Source of the DNA: an uncultured Clostridia bacterium
GTDB taxonomy: Bacteria; Bacillota; Clostridia; Christensenellales; Borkfalkiaceae
Assembly: GCA_934271275.1 (NCBI GenBank)
Contig: CAKQRD010000008.1
Span: 65,159-129,158, forward strand
Direction of reading: 5' to 3'
DNA: 64,000 nucleotides
Shown: piece by piece, positions 23,356 through 31,696 of the stretch
Layout: every line of letters begins with the position of its first letter
How positions within the stretch are numbered: the first letter of the stretch is position 1
Translations under genes and position numbers: made by a program
Notes under the pieces: generated by a model
The model's database searches: none
Told to the model about the DNA's origin: nothing
What the model saw: only the letters and a program-made list of their open reading frames with translations

Positions 23356-24378
23356 ATGAAAAAATTTTTAACCATTCTTTTAACGGCGATAATCGCCGCG
23401 ACCGCCGCAGGACTTTTCGCCTGCGCAAAAAACGATAACACAGGCGATAACGGCGAGAAGCCCGCTCCCGCCGAACCCGTCTCGCTTTCCTTTTATATGC
23501 CCGACGGCGCGCCCGCGCTTTCGGTTGCAAAATTCGTAAACGACAAAGAGAATTTCGGCGTTGAAAACCTCACGATGAATTACAACGTCGTTTCCGCAAC
23601 CGAAATAAACAACGCGATACTTAAAAATCACGGCGATTTCGTTATTATGCCCGTCAACGCGGCAACCAAGCTTTATACGAACAACGGCGGAGAAAATTAT
23701 AAGCTCGCCGCGGTCGTGACTCACGGCAATTTTTACGTTATGACCAAGGACGAAAGCGTTAAAACCGCAAACGACCTCGTGGGCAGAGTGGTTTTCGTTC
23801 CGCAGAAGGGTAAAGTTCCCGATTTCACCTTCCTTGCCGCGCTCAAAAATCTCGGCATAGAATACGAGGAAAGCGATACGCCCGTCGCGGGCAAGGTTGC
23901 TCTTAAATATTACGCCCAGCCCTCCGACTTCAATAAGCTCCTTTTAACCGACGGCGCCGCGATAGGTCTCGTTCCCGAACCCGCCGCGAGCGTGCTGAAA
24001 AGTAAGGGCGTTTTCGCCGCACTCGACCTTCAAAAAATGTACGACGAGAAAAACGCAAGCTATCCCCAAGCCGCGCTTATGGTTAAAGAAAGCGTAACCG
24101 CAAAATTCCCCGAACTCGTTGAGAAGATTGGCGCGTCGTTCGGCGAAAATGCCGACTGGGCGAAAGAAAACCCCGCGGAAGCCGTGAACGCCGTAAAGTC
24201 CGTTTACGAACAGACTTCTCTGAATGCCGCTACAATAAATTCCGACACGATTAAGGGCTGCAAAATCTTCTGGCAGGACTCTGCGGCGGCAAAGGAAGAG
24301 CTTAACGCGTATATCGCCGCAATCCGCGCGATAACCGAAAGCGCGGCGAACGTCGTTCCCGAAGAATTCTATTTATAA
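23356..24378 (+). CDS. ABC transporter substrate-binding lipoprotein (NMT1/SsuA type)
   Basis: A 340-aa extracytoplasmic solute-binding protein. The signal peptide ends at the lipobox LFAC (Cys about residue 22), predicting lipid anchoring. The body has the NMT1/THI5-SsuA features: MPDGAPALSVAKFV near the N-terminus and a pattern of two lobes with VIMPVNAATKLY and GLVPEPAASVLKSKG. Families of this type bind sulfonates, nitrate, taurine, riboflavin or thiamine precursors (HMP). Ligand cannot be chosen here; no TPP or other riboswitch is seen upstream. First gene of a three-gene operon, with GGAG before the ATG. Confidence 0.88.
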   Translation: MKKFLTILLTAIIAATAAGLFACAKNDNTGDNGEKPAPAEPVSLSFYMPDGAPALSVAKFVNDKENFGVENLTMNYNVVSATEINNAILKNHGDFVIMPVNAATKLYTNNGGENYKLAAVVTHGNFYVMTKDESVKTANDLVGRVVFVPQKGKVPDFTFLAALKNLGIEYEESDTPVAGKVALKYYAQPSDFNKLLLTDGAAIGLVPEPAASVLKSKGVFAALDLQKMYDEKNASYPQAALMVKESVTAKFPELVEKIGASFGENADWAKENPAEAVNAVKSVYEQTSLNAATINSDTIKGCKIFWQDSAAAKEELNAYIAAIRAITESAANVVPEEFYL

Positions 24379-24380
24379 CC

Positions 24381-25139
24381 GTGAAAGTAAAACAGACTAT
24401 CGTTACGGGAGTCGTTTTGCCCGTTGCAACCGTTTTGCTGCTCGTAGCCGTGTGGGAAATCGCGGCGAAAGCGATAAGCAGCGAATATATTTTGCCGACC
24501 GTCGGCGAAACTCTTTCCGCGTGCCTTAAACTTTTCGGCTCGGCGGAGTTTTATGCCGCCCTTTTCGGCACGCTTCTTCGCACGGTCATAGCTTTTGCGA
24601 TTTCTTTTACGCTTGCGTATTCTTTCGCGATACTTTCCGAAAAAAGTCCCGCCGCAAAAAGCGTGATTTCGGTGATAATCGCGATAGTAAGAGTTTTTCC
24701 GACCGTCGCGGTGATACTTCTGGTGCTGTTCTGGACAAACTCCCGCGTCGCGCCGATAATAGTGACCTCCACAGTAGTGCTGCCCGCGCTTTACGGAATA
24801 GCGGCGGAAGCTCTCGGCGCGGTGGACGAGGACGCGCTTTTAATGTGCAAAGCTTTTAACGTAAGCGAAAAGGACGTGTTTTTTAAAGTCAGGCTTCCGC
24901 AAATCGCGCCCGCGCTGTTGCGTTCGATAGGCACGGGGATTTCTCTTAACTTAAAGCTTATGGTGGCGGCGGAAGTGATTGCGGCAACGGCAAAATCTAT
25001 CGGGAATATGCTTAATAACGGCAACTACTATCTCGAAATTCCCAAGATGTTTGCGCTGACTTTGGTCGTTATCGTTGCGGGACTGCTGTTTGAAATTATA
25101 TTCGGCGCGCTTGCAAAGCGTGCGGAGAGGTGGAAATGA
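24381..25139 (+). CDS. ABC transporter permease (SsuC/TauC type)
   Basis: A 252-aa inner-membrane permease with about six hydrophobic helices and the EAA-type loop GAVDEDALLMCKAFNVSEKDVFFKVRLP region that docks the ATPase. It begins with GTG two bases after the substrate-binding gene. Family members import small anionic or heterocyclic compounds as part of an SsuABC-like complex. The 3' end overlaps the ATPase gene. Confidence 0.9.
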   Translation: MKVKQTIVTGVVLPVATVLLLVAVWEIAAKAISSEYILPTVGETLSACLKLFGSAEFYAALFGTLLRTVIAFAISFTLAYSFAILSEKSPAAKSVISVIIAIVRVFPTVAVILLVLFWTNSRVAPIIVTSTVVLPALYGIAAEALGAVDEDALLMCKAFNVSEKDVFFKVRLPQIAPALLRSIGTGISLNLKLMVAAEVIAATAKSIGNMLNNGNYYLEIPKMFALTLVVIVAGLLFEIIFGALAKRAERWK

Positions 25140-25798
25140 TAACTTTAACCGACGTAACTAAAAAATACGGCGAAAAGACGGTTTTCGAGAATTTTTCGCT
25201 ATCTTTGCAAACGGGCGCGGTTACGGCTGTTCTCGGTTCTTCGGGATCGGGAAAAACCACCCTTCTCAATATTCTTGCGGGGCTTACCGATTTCGAGGGG
25301 AAAATTACGGGCGACGTAAAGCCCGCGGCGTGCGTTTTTCAGACGAACGGGCTTGCGAAAAACCTTACCGTCAAAGAAAATATTCTGCTCGTGAATAAAA
25401 ACGCGGACGCGGAAGGCTTGCTTTCCCGCGCGGGACTTCTCGGTGCGGCGAACCTTTACCCGAAAGAGCTTTCGGGCGGAATGGCGCGCAGAGTCGCGCT
25501 CATCAGGGCGTTCGCGTACCCCGCAAAGCTTTTGCTTTTAGACGAACCGTTTTTCGGCTTCGATCCCGCGCTCAAAGAACTGATGATTGCGGAGCTTGAA
25601 AGACTTCTTAAAGAGGATAGCCGCACGACCGTACTCGTCACGCACGAAGCGAAAGAGGCGGTACGGCTTGCTTCCCGCGCGGTGATTATTTCGGGAGGCA
25701 AAGCGGTATACGATAAATCACGGCTCACTCCTGCGGACGAAAACGAGCTTTATATGAAGCTCGTAGAAACGGGGCTTTCCGATTTTAACCGCGGTTAA
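25136..25798 (+). CDS. ABC transporter ATP-binding protein (SsuB type)
   Basis: A 220-aa ATPase energising the preceding permease. Walker A GSSGSGKTT, signature LSGGMARRVALIRAF, Walker B LLLLDEPFFGFD and switch His in VLVTHEAKEA are all present. The ATG at 25136 overlaps the permease stop (ATGA) and has GGAGAGG five bases upstream; a GTG at 25130 would add two residues but has poor spacing. A terminator at 25831 closes the operon. Confidence 0.92.
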   Translation: MITLTDVTKKYGEKTVFENFSLSLQTGAVTAVLGSSGSGKTTLLNILAGLTDFEGKITGDVKPAACVFQTNGLAKNLTVKENILLVNKNADAEGLLSRAGLLGAANLYPKELSGGMARRVALIRAFAYPAKLLLLDEPFFGFDPALKELMIAELERLLKEDSRTTVLVTHEAKEAVRLASRAVIISGGKAVYDKSRLTPADENELYMKLVETGLSDFNRG

Positions 25799-25830
25799 GG
25801 CGGCGGCAGATTGCCCACGAATAGAAATAT

Positions 25831-25868
25831 AAAGAGTTTTCTTTTAAACGGGAACTCTTTTTTTTCGT
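25831..25868 (+). terminator. Terminator after SsuABC-type operon
   Basis: aaagagtt (25831-25838) pairs with aactcttt (25853-25860), followed by a T tract. Confidence 0.75.
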
Positions 25869-25965
25869 TTAAAAGTTGTAATTTGCCGCGCGTTATGATA
25901 ATATATTTCCGTTGGGCGAAAAACTCGTTCGACGCCCGCAGATAAAGGAGTTTAAAAGAGACAAG

Positions 25966-27918
25966 ATGAGAAGAAAAGACAGCTTTTTCGGTCTGCATTT
26001 CGATTACCACGCGAATAAAGATACCAAGGATATAGGCAAAAATTTCGACGAAAAGGTAGTCGAGCGCATTGTAAAAGAGGTCAAGCCCGATTTTATTCAG
26101 TGCGACACCAAAGGTCACCCCGGATATTCCTCTTATAAAACGGAAGCGGGTACGCCCGCTCCGCACCTCGTGAACGATATTCTCGCGGGGTGGAGAAAGG
26201 TTACCGCAAAATACGGCGTCGCGCTCTACTCGCATTATTCGGGCGTATGGGATAAAAAAGCGGCGGAGGATCACCCCGACTGGTGTGCGGTGAATAAAGA
26301 CGGCACGCTTACCGATAAAATGTCCGTGTTCGGCGATTACGCGGATAAGCTTCTCATTCCGCAGATGAAGGAGCTTGCGTTAAAGTATAAAACGGACGGC
26401 GCGTGGGTAGACGGCGAGTGCTGGGGTGCGGCGGTCGATTATTCCGAAAAGGCCAAAAAAGCGTTTTACGAAAAGACGGGCAAGCGCGCGGAAGACCTTT
26501 CGGACGAAGAATATAAAGAATACCTCGCGTTCAACAGACAGGGCTTTTTCGATTACGTTAAGCATTATATAGAAGAAATAAAGAAGGTCGCGCCCGAGTT
26601 CGATATAACGAGCAACTGGTTCAACACCGTTTTCGTGCCGGACGATTTGCGCTTTACCGATTACATTTCGGGCGACCTCGCTCCCTCGAACAGCGTGGAC
26701 AGCGCGCGCTTCGACGGCAGAATTATGCAGTCCTTCGGCAGAAACTGGGATATTATGAGCTGGGGCATAAACTTCCCCGTTCACCACGTCAAAAGCCCCG
26801 TTCAGCTTATGCAGGAAGCCGCGGTCATTATGGCTCTCGGCGGCGGATTTCAGGTCTATAATATGCAGTCCCCGCAAAACGTCGTTATGGACGAATGGGC
26901 TATACCGTACTGGGCGGAAATTTCCGCGTTCTGCCGCGCGAGAAAGGAGTTCGCGCATAACGGCAAAATCGTTCCGAATATCGGCGTAGTGTATTCTGCG
27001 GCGGCGTATTATAACGATATTGACTGCCTGTTTACCAACGCAAGCGGGTACAGCAAGGAGTTTTCGGGTATGCTTCTCGCGCTTTGCGACCTCGGCGAAA
27101 GCGTTTCGGTGCTTAACGAACAGCGGCTCGAAGAGTACGGGCTTGAAAATTATAAAACGCTCGTCGTGACAAACGCTTCCGCGCTCGGCGAGGGGATTAA
27201 GGAGCGGCTGTTATCTTACGCGAAGGCGGGCGGAAACCTCGTTATATGCGGCGCGGATTCGATAAAGCTTTTCGCGGACGACGTAGGCGCAAGGGTTATA
27301 AAAGAATATCGCGACCACCCCGTTATGAGAATAGAGGACGATGATTATAAGGTAGAGGTGAGGAGAGATTATCTCAACGCGGAGCTTGAAGGCGGCAAAG
27401 TCCTTTGCTATATGTACGAAGGGCTTGTGGACGGGGATATGGCTTGCACCAACCCGCCGCCCTCCATCAATTTCGACGGCGTTAAAGCGGGCGCGTTTAT
27501 TAAAAGAGAGTTCGGCAAAGGCACGGTCGCAATCATGCCCGTAAATCTCGGCAATTTCTATAACGAGGAAAAGACTTTCGAGGCGGCAAGGTTCTTTAAG
27601 AAGTGCTTCGGAAGCTACGGCAAGGGCGTCGCGACTATCGACCGCGGCGGCGAAGCGGAGGTTCTCGCTACCGAAAAGAACGGCAAGAAATATATTCACG
27701 TCGTCAATCTTACGGGCGAACACCGCAATCCCAAAACGATGTCTTTCGAGACCATTCCCGCGCTGTACGGCGTGAACGCGGAGTTGGCCGCGGATAAAAA
27801 GCCGAGGTCGGTGAAATTGCAGCCCGAGGGCAAAGAAATTCCGTTCGTTTACGAGAACGGCAGAGTTAAAATAGCTTTGGATAAAGTAGAAATTTATACG
27901 ATTATAGAGGTAAAATAA
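25966..27918 (+). CDS. Predicted glycoside hydrolase (GHL6-like TIM barrel, beta-galactosidase trimerisation-like domain)
   Basis: A 650-aa cytoplasmic protein without signal peptide. The N-terminal half resembles the hypothetical glycosyl hydrolase 6 type TIM barrel: FFGLHFDYHANKDTKDIG, YSHYSGVWDKKAAEDHPDW, GAWVDGECWG and SWGINFPVHHVKSP. The middle (about residues 350-560) resembles a beta-galactosidase trimerisation/GATase-like domain (VVTNASALGEGIKERLLSYA). Similar proteins are often annotated alpha-L-fucosidase-like; the substrate is unknown. ATG 25966 is preferred; the frame opens at a TTG (25912) next to a promoter -10 box. It is followed after 1 bp by a GDSL hydrolase, suggesting a glycan-degrading pair. 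Confidence 0.72.
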   Translation: MRRKDSFFGLHFDYHANKDTKDIGKNFDEKVVERIVKEVKPDFIQCDTKGHPGYSSYKTEAGTPAPHLVNDILAGWRKVTAKYGVALYSHYSGVWDKKAAEDHPDWCAVNKDGTLTDKMSVFGDYADKLLIPQMKELALKYKTDGAWVDGECWGAAVDYSEKAKKAFYEKTGKRAEDLSDEEYKEYLAFNRQGFFDYVKHYIEEIKKVAPEFDITSNWFNTVFVPDDLRFTDYISGDLAPSNSVDSARFDGRIMQSFGRNWDIMSWGINFPVHHVKSPVQLMQEAAVIMALGGGFQVYNMQSPQNVVMDEWAIPYWAEISAFCRARKEFAHNGKIVPNIGVVYSAAAYYNDIDCLFTNASGYSKEFSGMLLALCDLGESVSVLNEQRLEEYGLENYKTLVVTNASALGEGIKERLLSYAKAGGNLVICGADSIKLFADDVGARVIKEYRDHPVMRIEDDDYKVEVRRDYLNAELEGGKVLCYMYEGLVDGDMACTNPPPSINFDGVKAGAFIKREFGKGTVAIMPVNLGNFYNEEKTFEAARFFKKCFGSYGKGVATIDRGGEAEVLATEKNGKKYIHVVNLTGEHRNPKTMSFETIPALYGVNAELAADKKPRSVKLQPEGKEIPFVYENGRVKIALDKVEIYTIIEVK

Positions 27919-27919
27919 A

Positions 27920-28576
27920 ATGGATTTAAAAGGTAAAAAGGTTGTTTTTTTGGGTGACAGCATAACTGCGGGATCTTCCGCGACGAAGGCAGAAAACGTT
28001 TTTCATCAGGTGATGAAAAAGGATTTGGGGCTTAAAGAAGCTTTGAATTACGGCATCAGCGGCACGAGAATCGCGAGACAGAGCGTGAAGAGCGAAACGT
28101 CTCAGTTCGATTTGGATTTTAATGTGCGCGCGGAGGAATTGCCCGCGGACGCGGATTTCGTGTTCGTGTTCGGAGGAACGAACGACTACGGTCACGGAGA
28201 CGCGCCGTTCGGAAAAGAGGGAGACGATACGCCGGATACCTTCTGCGGCGCGGTGAGATCGCTTTTTGATAAACTTATAAAAAGGTACGGGAAAGAAAAA
28301 ATCGTCGTTATGACTCCGCTCCGCAGAACGAACGACGAGAACGTTTACGGAGAAAGAAGAACGGTAATCGGCGCGCCGCTTAAAGAGTTTGCGGCGGTTA
28401 TTGAAAAGGAAGCTAAACGAGACGGCTTGAAATTCGTCGATTTATTCAGAGAACCTATGCTTAATCCTAACGTAGAGGAGCTTAATAAGAAGTATTTTGC
28501 GGACGGGCTTCATCCGAACGACGCGGGACACGCGCTTCTTGCAAAGGTAATCGAAGAAAAAATAAAGAATTTATAA
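27920..28576 (+). CDS. SGNH/GDSL hydrolase
   Basis: A 218-aa cytoplasmic esterase-like protein. Block I FLGDSITAGSS supplies the Ser nucleophile, block III FGGTNDYGHG the Gly and Asn of the oxyanion hole, and block V DGLHPNDAGH the Asp-His pair. Family enzymes remove acyl groups (often O-acetyl) from sugars or lipids. It starts 1 bp after the predicted glycosidase and is surely cotranscribed; deacetylation of the glycosidase substrate is inference. Confidence 0.9.
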   Translation: MDLKGKKVVFLGDSITAGSSATKAENVFHQVMKKDLGLKEALNYGISGTRIARQSVKSETSQFDLDFNVRAEELPADADFVFVFGGTNDYGHGDAPFGKEGDDTPDTFCGAVRSLFDKLIKRYGKEKIVVMTPLRRTNDENVYGERRTVIGAPLKEFAAVIEKEAKRDGLKFVDLFREPMLNPNVEELNKKYFADGLHPNDAGHALLAKVIEEKIKNL

Positions 28577-28795
28577 AGATAGTAAAGGTAATAGAAAATG
28601 TGGGCGGGGCGCGAAAAAATTCGCACCCCGCCCCACGGAGAAACTGCTCCGCATTCGCTACGCAGGGCTACGCCCGAACCGATTTCGCTTCATTGGGTAG
28701 GAAACGGCTATTGGGTAGCCGTTTGCCACGGAGAAGCACCTCCGCTTTGCTACGGTGGCAAAGCCGAACTCCTTCGTCGTTCGTTCTCCGCGGGC
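28577..28795. other. Repeat-like gap after the GDSL hydrolase gene
   Basis: No gene. It holds a GC-rich inverted repeat (gggcggggcgcgaa / ttcgcaccccgccc, 28602-28632), then two more hairpins (ggctattgggtagcc, about 28707-28721; tttgccac / gtggcaaa, about 28722-28764). The phrase ccccacggagaa recurs at 28631 and inside the tRNA-Glu T arm at 28841. Confidence 0.6.
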
Positions 28796-28834
28796 AAAAG
28801 AAAAAGCATATCCATTCGGATATGCTTTTTCTTT
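28796..28834. terminator. Bidirectional terminator beside tRNA-Glu
   Basis: aaaagaaaaagcatatcc pairs with its complement (loop ATTC). It lies directly downstream of tRNA-Glu on the minus strand and ends in T runs on both sides. Confidence 0.85.
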
Positions 28835-28909
28835 TGGTAGCCCCACGGAGAATCGAACTCCGGATTCAGCCTTGAGAGGGCTGCGTCTTAACCGCTTGAC
28901 CATGAGGCC
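28835..28909 (-). tRNA. tRNA-Glu (anticodon CTC)
   Basis: A full cloverleaf on the minus strand: acceptor GGCCTCA/TGGGGCT (G1-U72 wobble), anticodon arm CAGCC-CTCTCAA-GGCTG giving CTC, T arm CGGAGTTCGATTCTCCG, and encoded CCA. 75 nt. Confidence 0.92.
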
Positions 28910-29014
28910 TTAAACAAAAAATAACTTTTTCTATCTTTTCAGCTTGACTATTTTACCATAATTTATTTTATTTGGCAACGATTTTCGGTAGTATAAACAA
29001 AAAAATATCAAAAA

Positions 29015-29230
29015 ACAAAATAAACCCGCATCAGCCGACGGAAAAGAAATAATAACCCGATATTCTACGGGCAAGTAACCTGCCTTGCCGTTTCTGCATC
29101 TCTTTATTAACGGACGGGAAATACGCCGCCCAAGAGCTCCGCTTTTCGGCAGGGACGCGGTCCTTTATTTATTATTACTGTGGATTTTTTTGACTTTTCC
29201 TATCGCACTGCGCAGGCTTATCGTAAGCTT
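29015..29230 (-). ncRNA. Candidate structured ncRNA (possibly 6S RNA)
   Basis: About 215 nt on the minus strand, with a sigma-A promoter just upstream. The ends pair: aagcctgcg (29219-29211) with tgcgggttt (29030-29022), then cgat(a)ggaaaag with cttttccgtcg, then aataataa with ttattatt. Inside are two hairpins, one being ggcaag-gcaggtta-cttgcc. The 3' end runs into a T-rich tract. The long, interrupted rod with inner hairpins and its own promoter suggest 6S RNA, but I cannot match primary consensus with confidence. No protein gene fits the 434-bp gap between tRNA-Glu and comEC. Confidence 0.5.
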
Positions 29231-29236
29231 ATTCTT

Positions 29237-29265
29237 ATTTTAGCAGATTTATAACCTTATGGCAA
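29237..29265 (-). promoter_or_regulatory. Promoter of the ncRNA next to tRNA-Glu
   Basis: Minus strand TTGCCA (29265-29260), 17 bp, TAAAAT (29242-29237); start predicted near 29230. Confidence 0.75.
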
Positions 29266-29344
29266 TTATTTATCGTTGACTTTTTACGCTTTTTGACTTA
29301 AAATATTTTTCGTGCCGAACCCGATTCGGTTATAGAGAAAAATT

Positions 29345-31681
29345 ATGTCGAACACAAAAGAAAACGAGACCGTTTACGCTTTCGGTTCGCCCGCCGCAAC
29401 CGCCGCCGCAACTGCCGCAAACTTTACGCCCGCCGCAACCGCCGCAACGGATAAGGTCGTTAAAGCCGATAAAGCAGGCGAGGGCGAAAAGACCGCGAAA
29501 ACCGCGAAAAAAGTGAAGCTGCCTTTTAAAAAGCTTATGAATTTCCGTTTATCCGTATTCGCCGCGGGGGCGACGATTGCGGGGATATTCTGCGCCGAAA
29601 ACTACCTTTTGGGCAAAACCGTTTCTGCCGCCGTTTTTCTTTGTGCGTTCGTTATATTATGCGCGGTTTTTCTTATATTTTATACCGATTATGCCGAAAA
29701 GTCGCGCGCAAAACGAAATTTTCTTTTCGTACTCGTTTTCATTCTGTTGTTTGCCGTCGGCGCGTCGGGATTTACGGCAAGGTTCAAAGCCTTTTCTTCC
29801 CGCGAACTCGGCGGGCATTATTATACCGTTACGGGAAACGTTTGTTCTAAAACCGAAACCTCTTACGGCACTGCTCTCGAAATAAAGAACGCTTTCACAG
29901 AAGGCGTTTATAAAGGAGAAACGGGCTACAAAATCGTGCTGACGGTTGACGGCAAAACGACCGCGGACGTCGGCGATAAAATAAGCTTTTTCGCGTTTTT
30001 AACCGAATATTCCGTCGTTTACGACGGAAAGCTCGCCGCAAACCGCTTGGCGGAAGGCGTTAAGTACCGCGCGGAAATTTCTGCTTCGGATATAAAAATT
30101 CTCTCGCACTCGCCCGATATTTTTCAAACCGCCAACCTTTTTATAAAACGCGCGCTCGAAAACGGTATGACGGGCGACGAATTCGGCGTGGCGTACGCGA
30201 TGCTGACGGGCGGGTCGGAATTTGTCGGCGACGAACTTTTGTCCGTATACCGCGATCTGGGTATAGCGCATATATTCGCCGTATCGGGACTGCATATCGG
30301 CTTTTTCGCCGCCGCGCTTTCGTTCGTCCTTAAAAAGTGCAGGGTAAACCGCTTTGCCCTTTCCGCAGTCGTAATATTATCTTCGTTTTTCTATTCGGGC
30401 GTATGCGGATTTTCCTCGTCTTCGCTCCGAGCGGCGATTATGTGTTCCGTTTCTTTTGCCGCGAGCCTTTCGGGCAAACGCTACGACGGTTTATCCGCGC
30501 TCGGCGTTGCGGCGACGCTCGTACTCGTATATAGTCCCGCCGAACTGTTCACCGCGGGCTTCGTTCTTTCGTTCACCATAGTTGCGGGGCTGTTGATTTT
30601 TGCGCCCGCGCTTTCGCGGCTTTTCGGAAAATTCTTGCCGAAACGGCTCGCTTCTTCCGTCGCGGCGGTGCTTGCGGCGTTCGCGTTCTCCGTTCCCGTC
30701 CTGTTATGGTCGTTCGGGAAAATTTCAGTATTGTCCGTACTCGTAAATCTTATATTTCTCCCCGTCGTCGGCGTTTTATACGTCGCGCTTTTCGCGCTCG
30801 CCGTAATCTCGGGGATATTCGGCGGGAACGCAGTGCTTCTGTTTTTGCCCGCCAAGGCGATAGGCGTTATAAACTATCTCGCTACGTTCGCGAAGGGCGC
30901 GGCTTTAATCGTCGCGGGTACGGCGTTCGGTTTTCTCGCGGTGTTCTGGTACGCTTCCTTTATATCCGCAAGCGGAATTATCAACCTTAAAAGGACGGCG
31001 AAAATCGTCGTTTCGGTCGCGCTCGCGGCGGTTTTCGTTATCGGAACGGCGACTGTGTCGGCGGTGAACGCAACGAGAACGGAAGCGTATCTCCTCGGCA
31101 ACGGCAAGGTTTCCGCGGCGATAGTAAAAACGCCCGAGGGCAACTCTCTGATACTTGCGGACTTTAACGAGAGCTTTTCTCCGAGCGTGATTTTCCGCGC
31201 GGCGGAAAGAAAGGGGATAACCCGTCTCGACACCGTGTATATTTTAAGCGGCGACAAAAGCACGGACGCGCAGGTCGTTTTGTCCGTTCTCAGGCACGGC
31301 TTCGATATTGAAAACGCGGTGTATTTCGGCGAGCGTGACGAGGTTATGGAAACGATTATAAAAAAGATTTTCAAAAATATTTCCGTTACCGCGATGAAGG
31401 ACGGCGAGACGATACGGCGCGGCGGGCTTACTTTTTCTTACCTTTCGGGTGGGCGCGCCGCGGAGATTAAGACGGGGAAATTTTCTGCGGCAATAGCGGG
31501 AAAAGTCGGCGAAAACGACGTGAAAACAGCAGATTTCAAGGGCGGATACGATTTCGCGGTCTGCTCCGACTACGCGGAGACTTTAAACGCCGCGCTTTCT
31601 CCGCGCGAAATTTATACTTTTTTATATTCCGAACGCTTTACAAACGTAGTCTCCTCGGGTATAATATCGTTGCGATTTTAA
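29345..31681 (+). CDS. comEC: ComEC/Rec2 family DNA-uptake protein
   Basis: A 778-aa polytopic membrane protein. After an Ala/Thr/Lys-rich N-terminus (residues 1-60) come DUF4131-type helices and the Competence domain (about residues 260-560) with the hallmark YRDLGIAHIFAVSGLHIGFF. ComEC forms the channel for single-stranded DNA entry. The C-terminal metallo-beta-lactamase-like part (about 577-778) is degenerate: where HxHxDH is expected there is ILSGDKSTDAQ, so nuclease activity is probably lost. Other competence genes are not in the window. It is followed after 15 bp by a MATE exporter gene. Confidence 0.88.
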   Translation: MSNTKENETVYAFGSPAATAAATAANFTPAATAATDKVVKADKAGEGEKTAKTAKKVKLPFKKLMNFRLSVFAAGATIAGIFCAENYLLGKTVSAAVFLCAFVILCAVFLIFYTDYAEKSRAKRNFLFVLVFILLFAVGASGFTARFKAFSSRELGGHYYTVTGNVCSKTETSYGTALEIKNAFTEGVYKGETGYKIVLTVDGKTTADVGDKISFFAFLTEYSVVYDGKLAANRLAEGVKYRAEISASDIKILSHSPDIFQTANLFIKRALENGMTGDEFGVAYAMLTGGSEFVGDELLSVYRDLGIAHIFAVSGLHIGFFAAALSFVLKKCRVNRFALSAVVILSSFFYSGVCGFSSSSLRAAIMCSVSFAASLSGKRYDGLSALGVAATLVLVYSPAELFTAGFVLSFTIVAGLLIFAPALSRLFGKFLPKRLASSVAAVLAAFAFSVPVLLWSFGKISVLSVLVNLIFLPVVGVLYVALFALAVISGIFGGNAVLLFLPAKAIGVINYLATFAKGAALIVAGTAFGFLAVFWYASFISASGIINLKRTAKIVVSVALAAVFVIGTATVSAVNATRTEAYLLGNGKVSAAIVKTPEGNSLILADFNESFSPSVIFRAAERKGITRLDTVYILSGDKSTDAQVVLSVLRHGFDIENAVYFGERDEVMETIIKKIFKNISVTAMKDGETIRRGGLTFSYLSGGRAAEIKTGKFSAAIAGKVGENDVKTADFKGGYDFAVCSDYAETLNAALSPREIYTFLYSERFTNVVSSGIISLRF

Positions 31682-31696
31682 TCGGGTAGAGAGTAT

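Noticed and set aside
25912..25965. TTG start for the predicted glycosidase
   Set aside because: It would start one base after the predicted transcription start with no support; ATG 25966 fits the family N-terminus better.
28598..28903. Short frames in the gap before tRNA-Glu
   Set aside because: They run through inverted repeats and the tRNA itself.
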